A DNA stretch of 5,167 nucleotides from UBA1562 sp041653955 (lineage in GTDB: Bacteria; Omnitrophota; Gorgyraeia; Gygaellales; Profunditerraquicolaceae), in NCBI GenBank assembly GCA_041653955.1, contig JBAZEH010000052.1, positions 1 to 5,167 on the forward strand. The letters are read 5' to 3'. The position numbers were made by a program, and so were the translations under genes. The stretch's first letter is position 1. Every line of letters starts with the position of its first letter. The notes under the pieces are model-generated. The model was not told the origin of the DNA and ran no database searches. It was given only the letters and a program-made list of their open reading frames with translations. Below, piece by piece: positions 1-5,167 of the stretch.

Positions 1-328
1 CGAGCGCCTCATCGTCCTTCACGTCCTTTATTATCGCGGGGACCTGCGCGATGCCGAGCTCTTTCGCGGCCCTCAGCCTTCTCTCCCCGGCTATCAGTTC
101 ATACCCGCCGCCCGCCGGCCTTACGACCACCGGCTGGATCAACCCCTTCTCCTTAATGGATTGGATGAGGTCCCTGAGCTTATCCTGGTCAAATACTTCC
201 CTCGGCTGGAACCTTCCCGGCACTATATCACCGACATTTATCAGGACCGCTCCCCTGCTCTCAGACCTTTGGGGAACGTCGTCGGGAATAAGCGCCTTAA
301 GCCCCTTGCCTAATACTCTCTTCTCCAT
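1..328 (-). CDS. parB: Chromosome-partitioning protein ParB, N-terminal part (runs off the left edge)
   Basis: ParB is the CTP-dependent DNA clamp that loads at parS, spreads along DNA near the origin, stimulates ParA ATPase and recruits SMC. I translated this frame by hand: 109 complete codons, starting MEKRVLGKGLKALIPD, the usual ParB/Spo0J N-terminus, whose basic LGKGLKALI segment is the known ParA-stimulating peptide. Next come the ParB/Srx-type nucleotide-binding motifs: GRFQPR at about residues 38-43 and AGERR at about 80-84. The central helix-turn-helix and the C-terminal dimerisation domain lie outside the window. The ATG at 328-326 is supported by a strong Shine-Dalgarno (AAGGAGAT) seven bases upstream. 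The gene begins inside the end of parA, overlapping it by 32 bases in another frame. The identity is very secure; nothing can be said about the missing part. Confidence 0.97.
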   Translation of the reverse strand, partial: MEKRVLGKGLKALIPDDVPQRSESRGAVLINVGDIVPGRFQPREVFDQDKLRDLIQSIKEKGLIQPVVVRPAGGGYELIAGERRLRAAKELGIAQVPAIIKDVKDDEAL

Positions 329-1130
329 CAGGGATCTCCTTTTCTTGCTTCGTATTGATCTCCAGCGGGAAATCTGTTTTCAGGAATTCCTTCGCGAATT
401 CATAATAGCTGCGCGCGCCCTGCGAGTGCCTGTCGTACAGGACCACCGGCATCCCGAACCCGGGAGCCTCGCCCAATTTTACCGAGCGCGGTATCACCGT
501 CTTGTACACCTTTTCCCCGAAATAATTCCTCGCTTCCTTTATTACCTCGTCCGTAAGCTTCGTCCTGAAGTCCGCCATCGTAAGAAGGATCCCCTCTATC
601 TCCAGGGACGGGTTAAGATTTTGCCTGACCAGGTTAATCGTACTGAGCAATTGCGACAGCCCTTCCAGCGCGTAGTATTCGCATTGCAGCGGTATAAGCG
701 CGGATTTCGACGCCGTCAATGCGTTGATGGTCAGGAGCCCCAGGCTCGGGGGAGCGTCGAGGATTATATAATCGAAAGAGGGCCTTATATGTTCGAGTGC
801 CTGTTTCAGGTGAAACTCGCGGCTTTGTGCATTAACGAGCTCGACTTCCATCCCGGTGAGATGGACGTTTGATGGGATTATATATAAGTTTGTAAGCTTT
901 GTGCTAACAATGACTTGTGATATTTCTTTTCCATTGATTAGAACGTCATAAATCGATTCCTTGACCTGTTTTTTATCTATCCCTAATCCCGAGGTCGCAT
1001 TGGCCTGAGGGTCGCAATCAACGACCAATACATTGCGGCCTGCCAGCGCGATATATGACGCGAGGTTTATCGCTGTGGTAGTCTTGCCGACTCCGCCCTT
1101 CTGGTTGCAAACTGAAATTATCTTAGCCAT
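297..1130 (-). CDS. parA: Chromosome-partitioning ATPase ParA (Soj)
   Basis: ParA is an ATPase that binds the nucleoid non-specifically as an ATP dimer and is released by ParB, so that ParB-parS complexes move along a ParA gradient and sister origins separate. The 277-residue protein is full length for a chromosomal Soj. The deviant Walker A motif KGGVGKTT is at residues 11-18 (signature Lys11, catalytic Lys16), the DCDPQ motif at 38-42 (Asp40), and Walker B IILDAPPS at 122-129. The later IPRSVKLGEAPGFGMPV stretch is typical of the family and, with the following Arg residues, of its DNA-binding face. There is no N-terminal helix-turn-helix, so this is a chromosomal ParA rather than a self-repressing plasmid type. 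The start is ATG at 1130; upstream the frame stays open for only six more codons and has no start codon. parS and a strong promoter lie directly upstream. The C-terminus (after about residue 255) is a hydrophilic tail that overlaps parB. Confidence 0.97.
   Translation of the reverse strand: MAKIISVCNQKGGVGKTTTAINLASYIALAGRNVLVVDCDPQANATSGLGIDKKQVKESIYDVLINGKEISQVIVSTKLTNLYIIPSNVHLTGMEVELVNAQSREFHLKQALEHIRPSFDYIILDAPPSLGLLTINALTASKSALIPLQCEYYALEGLSQLLSTINLVRQNLNPSLEIEGILLTMADFRTKLTDEVIKEARNYFGEKVYKTVIPRSVKLGEAPGFGMPVVLYDRHSQGARSYYEFAKEFLKTDFPLEINTKQEKEIPDGEESIRQGA
335..342 (-). promoter_or_regulatory. Ribosome binding site of parB
   Basis: The minus strand reads AAAGGAGA here, nearly a full match to the anti-Shine-Dalgarno, with seven bases between the AGGAGA core and the parB ATG. 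It lies inside the parA coding region. It fixes the parB start and shows that this organism uses Shine-Dalgarno initiation, in contrast to parA just upstream. Confidence 0.8.
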
Positions 1131-1146
1131 TGTTCCACGTGGAACA
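1131..1146. other. parS: parS centromere site 1, abutting the parA start codon
   Basis: TGTTCCACGTGGAACA is a perfect 16-bp palindrome. It is a variant of the canonical parS TGTTTCACGTGAAACA (positions 5 and 12 changed as a compensating pair). Its last base is next to the parA ATG, and its other end overlaps the last base of the predicted -10 hexamer. ParB bound here should load onto the chromosome and also cover the parA transcription start and ribosome landing site. The identity follows from the sequence match and the adjacent parAB; autoregulation is inferred. Confidence 0.95.
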
Positions 1147-1174
1147 TTCTAAACGCAGACGCTTTTTTTGTCAA
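1146..1174 (-). promoter_or_regulatory. Sigma-70-type promoter of parAB
   Basis: On the minus strand a consensus -35 TTGACA (1174-1169) is followed by a 17-bp spacer and TAGAAT (1151-1146), a five-of-six match to the -10. The -35 contains the TGA stop codon of mnmG. Transcription would start six to eight bases downstream, at about A1140 or G1138, inside parS. That leaves a 5' leader of only about 8-10 bases before the parA ATG. The hexamers and spacing are read directly; activity and the start point are predicted. The promoter would give parAB its own expression, separate from the mnmG operon. Confidence 0.8.
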
Positions 1175-2934
1175 GATTTTCTTTCCCGCGAGGTTTTAAT
1201 ATATACATAAAGCAGGGAGACGTCGCATGGAGATATGCCCGATATCCTGGATGCCTGGCCTATAGACTCCGGCCGGATCTTTCCCAGCTTCTCCCGGGCT
1301 TCACTGCGCAATCCCGTTATTGTCTTGAAATCTACGCCCGCCGGGATCCTTACTGACTCGAGTTTTTTTAACCTTTCCGCTTCTTTGGCCTGCCTCTGTA
1401 TATAGCCCTCGTATTTTGCCTCGAGATCGGCTTGGCGCTTGATCTCTTCGGGATAATCCGACATCTCCTCCGGCTTTTTACGCTTTAGCGCTGCGATCCC
1501 TTTGCCGATCATCTCCTTTTTTATCCCAAGCGCCTCGAATTGCTTGTCCGGGATCAGGCCAAGCTCATGCCCATATCCCATGAGCCTTATGTCGGCATTA
1601 TCATGGCGCAACAGGAGCCGGTATTCCGCCCTTGATGTAAACATGCGATAGGGTTCGTTTGTTCCCTTTGTTACGAGGTCGTCTATAAGGACTCCTATAT
1701 AAGCTTCCGAGCGCCCAAGGATAAAAGGCGAAGCGCCTTTAATTTTAAGAGCTGCATTCACTCCTGCCATGAGCCCCTGGGCGGCAGCTTCTTCATATCC
1801 GGATGTTCCGTTTATCTGGCCGGCAAAATACAACCCTTCCACAAGTTTGGTTTCTAATGTAGGCTTTAATTGAGTGGGCGGACAAAAATCATATTCTATG
1901 GCATAGCCATAGCGCGCCACCTCACAACGCTCTAAACCCTTTATTGACCTTAACATAGATAACTGAACATCTTCTGGAAGGCTTGTGGATATCCCGTTCG
2001 GATATATCTCGTCCGAGTCTAACCCTTCAGGCTCGAGAAATATCTGGTGGCGTTCCCGGTCCTTGAACCTTACGACCTTATCCTCGATCGATGGACAATA
2101 CCTGGGGCCTATGCCTTTTATCCTGCCGCTATAAAGAGGCGACCGGTCAAGGTTATCCAGGATCAGCTTATGTGTATTTTTGTTTGTATAGGTTATATGG
2201 CAAGGTACCTGGGGACGGTCTATCTTTACAGTAGAAAAAGAGAAAGCCACCGGTATCGCATCGCCTGGCTGTGCTTCTGTCTTTGAGAAATCTATCGAAT
2301 CCTTCTTTATTCTGGCAGGAGTTCCTGTCTTAAGCCTTTTAATCTCGAACCCAAGCGATATTAGTGAGTTAGAAAGCTTTGATGAGGGCGGTTCTCCAAA
2401 TCTTCCGGCAGGTTGGGTCTTAAAGCCAATATGTATAAGGCCGTTCAGGAATGTGCCCGTAGCAACGACAACCGCACTCGCGCGATAGGTTGTGCCGCTT
2501 TCACATAATACCCCGCATATCTTGCCTGAAGAAACCAGCAGTTCTGCCGCGGCTTCTTGCTTAAGATCGAGCCCGTCCTGGGCAATAAGGGCCTTCTTCA
2601 TTTCAAGGCTATAGAGCTTCTTGTCGGATTGGGCGCGGGGGGCTTGGACAGCAGGGCCTTTCTTTGTGTTGAGAAGCCGGAACTGGATACCTGTTTTATC
2701 CGTAACTTTTGCCATCTCGCCGCCCAGCGCGTCTATTTCGCGGACAATATGGCCTTTCGCCAGGCCGCCTATAGCCGGATTGCATGACATCTGGGCAATG
2801 TTATCCGGGCTCATGGTCAAAAGTAGGCATTTTAGGCCAATCCTGGCCGCACAGAGGGCAGCTTCGCATCCTGCATGACCTCCGCCTATGACAATAAGGT
2901 CATAGGCCTTAGGATAAAGATTTGTGGTGTTGAT
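1171..2934 (-). CDS. mnmG: tRNA uridine-5-carboxymethylaminomethyl modification enzyme MnmG (GidA), start codon uncertain
   Basis: MnmG, a FAD enzyme, works with the GTPase MnmE to install (carboxymethyl)aminomethyl groups on U34 of certain tRNAs. The reading frame carries the Rossmann FAD motif within YDLIVIGGGHAGCEAA (2904-2857), MSCNPAIGG with the first conserved Cys, GPRYCPSIEDK with the second, GTSGYEEAAAQG, and the C-terminal SIGQASRISG helical region. If the ATC at 2934 is the first codon, the protein has 587 residues with GGG at 17-19 and Cys at 51 and 280, close to E. coli Cys47 and Cys277. The frame is open up to 2955 but contains no ATG, GTG or TTG until TTG at 2820, which would delete the FAD motif and is therefore not the natural start. 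I chose ATC 2934 because it gives a normal N-terminal length; ATT at 2895 (574 residues) or a frameshift from the upstream gene are alternatives. Somewhat shorter than E. coli (629) through a compact linker before the C-terminal domain. Overlaps the jag-like gene by about 26 bases. Confidence 0.93.
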   Translation of the reverse strand: MNTTNLYPKAYDLIVIGGGHAGCEAALCAARIGLKCLLLTMSPDNIAQMSCNPAIGGLAKGHIVREIDALGGEMAKVTDKTGIQFRLLNTKKGPAVQAPRAQSDKKLYSLEMKKALIAQDGLDLKQEAAAELLVSSGKICGVLCESGTTYRASAVVVATGTFLNGLIHIGFKTQPAGRFGEPPSSKLSNSLISLGFEIKRLKTGTPARIKKDSIDFSKTEAQPGDAIPVAFSFSTVKIDRPQVPCHITYTNKNTHKLILDNLDRSPLYSGRIKGIGPRYCPSIEDKVVRFKDRERHQIFLEPEGLDSDEIYPNGISTSLPEDVQLSMLRSIKGLERCEVARYGYAIEYDFCPPTQLKPTLETKLVEGLYFAGQINGTSGYEEAAAQGLMAGVNAALKIKGASPFILGRSEAYIGVLIDDLVTKGTNEPYRMFTSRAEYRLLLRHDNADIRLMGYGHELGLIPDKQFEALGIKKEMIGKGIAALKRKKPEEMSDYPEEIKRQADLEAKYEGYIQRQAKEAERLKKLESVRIPAGVDFKTITGLRSEAREKLGKIRPESIGQASRISGISPCDVSLLYVYIKTSRERKS

Positions 2935-3118
2935 GGCGGGTGTCTTCTTTGAGGGTCACTTTCACTTTTGCCAGCTTAAGCCCGGTCATCCCGAATAAGC
3001 CATGGTGACCCTCTGAAAGTATCTTAACGTGGACTTTATCGCGGGTGACACCAAGCTTCTCCAGCGCCGCATGGATCGCTTCTTTTGTGGTTTTTCCTTC
3101 TACTTCTATGGATTTCAT
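2909..3118 (-). CDS. Jag/KhpB N-terminal-domain protein, no KH or R3H domain
   Basis: This is a 69-residue protein. Residues 1-57 match the Jag_N domain: a short strand, a helix (TTKEAIHAALEKLGV), a strand (DKVHVKILSEG), and then the typical GLFGM turn followed by a final strand (LAKVKVTL). Complete KhpB/Jag proteins continue through a linker into KH and R3H domains that bind RNA; here the frame ends after a short polar, His-rich tail (residues 58-69). The position right after yidC is the usual place of jag, so this is the locus-specific jag remnant or a minimal form. The ATG at 3118 has an AAAGG Shine-Dalgarno six bases upstream and lies 17 bases after yidC. It may be a functional single-domain protein or the product of a deletion that also removed mnmE; the sequence does not decide. 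RNA binding cannot be assumed. Confidence 0.82.
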   Translation of the reverse strand: MKSIEVEGKTTKEAIHAALEKLGVTRDKVHVKILSEGHHGLFGMTGLKLAKVKVTLKEDTRHQHHKSLS

Positions 3119-3124
3119 GATATG

Positions 3125-3129
3125 CCTTT
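3125..3129 (-). promoter_or_regulatory. Ribosome binding site of the jag-like gene
   Basis: AAAGG on the minus strand, six bases before the ATG at 3118, in the 17-base gap after the yidC stop. It supports this ATG and suggests that the short gene is translated. Confidence 0.6.
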
Positions 3130-3135
3130 ATCTTG

Positions 3136-4773
3136 CTATTCGGAATGTTCCACGTGGAACATTTCCTTTTTCAGGAAAAGTTCCTGCTCGGCAACGGTCA
3201 GAACAGTATTGGTCAACCAATACATGACCAGGCCTGACGGAAGCCCATAGAACAGGAAACCGAAGAGGACCGGCATCATGACTCCCATCATCTTTTGCTG
3301 CTGGGCCATCTGGTCGTTCTGCGACGCCGCAGGCGGAGCAGATAACTTCTGCTGGAAGAACATAGCTACTGCCATTAATAGCGGTAATATATTTAAGTCG
3401 CTGCCTAACAATGGGATAGAGCCTTTGAAAGTCATAAGCCTGTCGGGCTGCGAAAGATCTTTTATCCACAAAAACGGCGCGCCTCTCAGCTCGTGCGATC
3501 TCATGAGAACCTGGTATAGGGCAAAGAAGACGGGCATCTGGAGCAGCATAGGAAGGCATCCGCCCATGGGATTGATCTTGTACTTCTTGTATAACTCCAT
3601 CACCTCTTTGTTGGTTTTCTGGGGATTATCCTTATTCGCCTTACGAAGAGCCTCGATCTTCGGCTGGAGCGCCTGCATCTGCTTCATTGCCTTTATGCCC
3701 TTAAAGGTAAGGGGGAAGAGGAGTATGTTGATGAAGACTGTAAGCGCTATTATCGCCAGTCCCCAATTCTTGACCAGGCCGTTGAAGAACTTCAGGACCA
3801 CGAAAAGGATCTTGCCTATACTGCCGGTAAATCCCAAATAAAGGGAGTTTTCCATCCCCATTTTAAGGGAGGCTATCTTATCATAATCGCTGGGTCCGGC
3901 ATATAACATGAAATTATGCGTCGCAGACGCATTGGGGCCGACGGTGAATTCAGCCGAGGACATCTTTGTTTGTAAACCATTGCCCTGCAGCTTCTTAGAA
4001 GTTATTCCGGTAAAAAAGACCGGGGGCTTGGTTATAAGGGAGAAGTACTTGTTCTTGAGGGAGAGCCAGTTGACCTGCCTTCCGTCCCATGAGGTCTCGG
4101 TCTTTATCGCCTTCTTGTTCGTGTTTACTATCTTCCCGTCTATGTCCCTGACTATCTCGACATAAACCTCGTCCTGCTTTGAAAGGTCGGGTATCCCGCT
4201 GCTCGTCACAATAGAATATTTGAGCGGCCGGGATTGGCTCGAGCTGTTAGTTATCGTCTGTTTAAGCTCTATGGCGTATCTCCCCGGCTGGAATATATAT
4301 TCCTTTTCCACAAGCATGCCGTCGGACGACTTAGCGGCAAAGACCGCCCTGTCGCCCTTTGCCGTATAGGTAAACGGCGTCCTGTCCGTATCCTTCGAGA
4401 GGCCCGAGGTATAAAAGATCGCGTCCACGGAACCGGGCGTTTCCGCTATGACGATCGGCAGGCCCTTCGGATCGTTGAATTTCTTCAGCGTGATCCTTCT
4501 TATCGCTCCGCATGACCCGGAGAATTCTACTTTATATTCGTCCGTCTCAAAAACTATACTTTTGTCGTCGATAACCTGCGCCGCCGGCTGAACCGCTTCA
4601 GGCGCTCCGGTTGCGGCCCTGTCAGTCGTGACCGGCGCGGCCGCGGGCTGCTGAACTTTTGGCTGCTGTTTCAGCCCCGGGAAGAATTTTGTGAGAACAA
4701 ACGGGGTGAACATAACTATGAACATCGATATTACAATGGCAAGCAGCGCTCTCTTTTCCGTATTCATCGTCAT
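3136..4773 (-). CDS. yidC: Membrane protein insertase YidC (long, diderm type)
   Basis: YidC inserts and folds inner-membrane proteins, alone or with SecYEG. The protein has 545 residues. There is an N-terminal membrane segment (about 8-29), a Pro/Ala/Gln-rich linker (about 35-67), a large periplasmic beta-rich domain (about 70-310), and then the conserved Oxa1-type core: an amphipathic helix and first core membrane segment (about 320-356), a charged cytoplasmic helical hairpin (about 357-400, KAMKQMQALQPKIEALRK), INPMGGCLPMLLQMPVFFALYQVLM (about 402-427), a further membrane segment near 465-480, and the last ones in MMGVMMPVLFGFLFYGLPSGLVMYWLTNTVLT. The large periplasmic domain is typical of diderm bacteria. 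At the position of the conserved basic residue in the hydrophilic groove (E. coli Arg366) my alignment places Asn349. The start ATG at 4773 overlaps the yidD stop (ATGA); Met3 is a possible alternative. The last codons (538-543, MFHVEH) are a parS site. Confidence 0.97.
   Translation of the reverse strand: MTMNTEKRALLAIVISMFIVMFTPFVLTKFFPGLKQQPKVQQPAAAPVTTDRAATGAPEAVQPAAQVIDDKSIVFETDEYKVEFSGSCGAIRRITLKKFNDPKGLPIVIAETPGSVDAIFYTSGLSKDTDRTPFTYTAKGDRAVFAAKSSDGMLVEKEYIFQPGRYAIELKQTITNSSSQSRPLKYSIVTSSGIPDLSKQDEVYVEIVRDIDGKIVNTNKKAIKTETSWDGRQVNWLSLKNKYFSLITKPPVFFTGITSKKLQGNGLQTKMSSAEFTVGPNASATHNFMLYAGPSDYDKIASLKMGMENSLYLGFTGSIGKILFVVLKFFNGLVKNWGLAIIALTVFINILLFPLTFKGIKAMKQMQALQPKIEALRKANKDNPQKTNKEVMELYKKYKINPMGGCLPMLLQMPVFFALYQVLMRSHELRGAPFLWIKDLSQPDRLMTFKGSIPLLGSDLNILPLLMAVAMFFQQKLSAPPAASQNDQMAQQQKMMGVMMPVLFGFLFYGLPSGLVMYWLTNTVLTVAEQELFLKKEMFHVEHSE
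3146..3161. other. parS: parS centromere site 2, inside the 3' end of yidC
   Basis: TGTTCCACGTGGAACA, identical to the core next to parA, here within a perfect 20-bp palindrome (3144-3163). It occupies yidC codons 538-543, read as Met-Phe-His-Val-Glu-His, close to the stop codon at 3138-3136. It lies about 2.0 kb from the first site. ParB binding is expected from sequence identity with parS and from parB in the same window. Confidence 0.94.
3156..3184. repeat. Imperfect inverted repeat sharing an arm with parS 2
   Basis: Arms GGAACATTTCC (3156-3166) and GGAAAAGTTCC (3174-3184) are complementary at 10 of 11 positions around a seven-base loop. The left arm includes half of parS 2. In the yidC mRNA this could form a hairpin near the end of the gene. 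There is no U-run after it in the direction of transcription, so it is not an intrinsic terminator. It may be a chance effect of the coding sequence. Confidence 0.35.
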
Positions 4774-5003
4774 TTTACCGGATCGTATCCGCCTTTAGAA
4801 AATGGGTTGCACCTGATTATCCTGAAGACCGAGAGGAGCAGGCCCTTTGCGGCGCCTTTCTTCTCGATAGCTTCCGCAGCATACTCCGAACAGGATGGGT
4901 AGTACCTGCAACAACGTAACTTATAGCCTGACAAATAGTTACGATATATATTTATCAATAAAACGAGTAGTTTTTTAAAATAAATCGCAGCTTTTTTTAT
5001 CAT
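4770..5003 (-). CDS. yidD: Membrane protein insertion efficiency factor YidD
   Basis: YidD is a small protein at the inner face of the membrane that assists insertion of proteins near YidC; the mechanism is not well defined in the family. The 77-residue product is of normal length and has both family signatures: CRYYPSCSEYA at about residues 32-42 and RCNPFSKGGYDPV at about 64-76. Cysteines are at about 31, 32, 38 and 65. The N-terminus is basic and hydrophobic (about residues 2-20), fitting an amphipathic membrane anchor. Its ATG overlaps the rnpA stop and its TGA overlaps the yidC ATG, both as ATGA, so translation of the three genes is probably coupled. No strong Shine-Dalgarno precedes it. 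Confidence 0.96.
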   Translation of the reverse strand: MIKKAAIYFKKLLVLLINIYRNYLSGYKLRCCRYYPSCSEYAAEAIEKKGAAKGLLLSVFRIIRCNPFSKGGYDPVK

Positions 5004-5167
5004 ATTTTCTTTTGGAATATACCGGCTTTTTCGGCCGCAGACAGGAAATCACCGTCCAGGCTGTCATAGCTCATGCCGGCAGCCGATGCGCGGGGTATGA
5101 CTATAATGTCATAGCCTTCCGAGAGGCTGCCCTTGTTAAGCCTGAATGCCTCTTTTATATAACGGCG
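5000..5167 (-). CDS. rnpA: Ribonuclease P protein component, C-terminal part (cut by the right edge)
   Basis: RnpA is the protein subunit of RNase P, which with the catalytic RNA removes 5' leaders from pre-tRNAs. I translated 55 residues by hand, ending at TGA 5002-5000. They begin RRYIKEAFRLN, the end of the conserved RNR-type basic helix (family pattern KRxxREaFR), followed by the GYDIIVIPR strand and the Ala-rich terminal helix of RnpA. The first half of the protein is outside the window. The position directly before yidD and the ATGA overlap with it are the standard arrangement, with rpmH expected just beyond the edge. The fragment is short, but motif and context agree. Confidence 0.93.
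   Translation of the reverse strand, partial: RRYIKEAFRLNKGSLSEGYDIIVIPRASAAGMSYDSLDGDFLSAAEKAGIFQKKI

Noticed and set aside
51..872. Plus-strand open frame of 273 codons opposite parA and parB
   Set aside because: It is antisense to two clearly conserved genes, low-complexity and Arg/Pro-rich, and shows no family motif.
1147..1170. Possible terminator between mnmG and parA (CGCAGACGC next to a T-run)
   Set aside because: The GC part is not self-complementary, and the T-run lies on the wrong strand for a terminator after mnmG; the promoter spacer explains the stretch.
2818..2820. TTG as the mnmG start
   Set aside because: It would remove the upstream in-frame YDLIVIGGGHAG FAD-binding segment, which is plainly homologous coding sequence.
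2901..2903. ATG on the minus strand near the mnmG start
   Set aside because: Out of frame with mnmG and meets a TAG after five codons.
3025..3034. AACGTGGA as a third parS-like site
   Set aside because: Only the half containing CGTGG resembles parS; there is no palindrome.
3206..3223. Perfect 8-bp inverted repeat with a two-base centre (GTATTGGT/ACCAATAC)
   Set aside because: It encodes the conserved YWLTNT segment of YidC, so codon content explains it; a two-base loop is also too tight for an RNA hairpin without opening inner pairs.
3128..3559. Minus-strand open frame of 143 codons
   Set aside because: Lies in another frame within the conserved C-terminal core of yidC and has no recognisable domain.
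3278..3841. Plus-strand open frame of 187 codons
   Set aside because: Antisense shadow of the yidC membrane core; its hydrophobic look mirrors the codons of the opposite strand.

Overview
All genes lie on the minus strand. Read in the direction of transcription (right to left) the order is rnpA (3' end) - yidD - yidC - a short jag/khpB-type gene - mnmG - parS - parA - parB (5' end). This is the conserved bacterial block that usually sits next to dnaA/rpmH at the replication origin. I see no mobile element, CRISPR array, tRNA or rRNA, and no gene-free stretch longer than about 50 bases.

The large periplasmic domain of YidC points to a bacterium with two membranes. Gene content and protein style would suit an uncultured lineage such as Omnitrophota or a relative, but that placement is an impression and not a demonstration.

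Right part (about 2909-5167): rnpA, yidD and yidC are chained by ATGA overlaps (stop of one gene within the start of the next) and look like one translationally coupled operon for RNase P and membrane-protein insertion. A 69-residue gene follows that encodes only the N-terminal Jag domain, without the KH and R3H RNA-binding domains of a complete KhpB. Middle (1171 to about 2934): mnmG, a tRNA U34-modification enzyme that is complete in its motifs but has no ATG, GTG or TTG in frame upstream of its FAD-binding motif. mnmE and rsmG, often found on either side of mnmG in this block, are absent here. Left part (1-1174): a chromosome-segregation module. A strong sigma-70-like promoter (TTGACA, 17 bp, TAGAAT) overlaps the mnmG stop codon and runs into a perfect 16-bp parS site that ends at the base before the parA start codon. 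parB overlaps the end of parA and runs off the window.

A second identical parS core lies inside the last codons of yidC, about 2.0 kb from the first, so the window holds a two-site ParABS centromere. The main points of interest are the parS/promoter/start-codon overlap at parA, the coding parS in yidC, the missing mnmG start codon, the Jag-N-only gene, and an Asn in YidC where homologues carry a basic groove residue. I did not find a clearly new multi-gene system; this is a core locus with unusual details.
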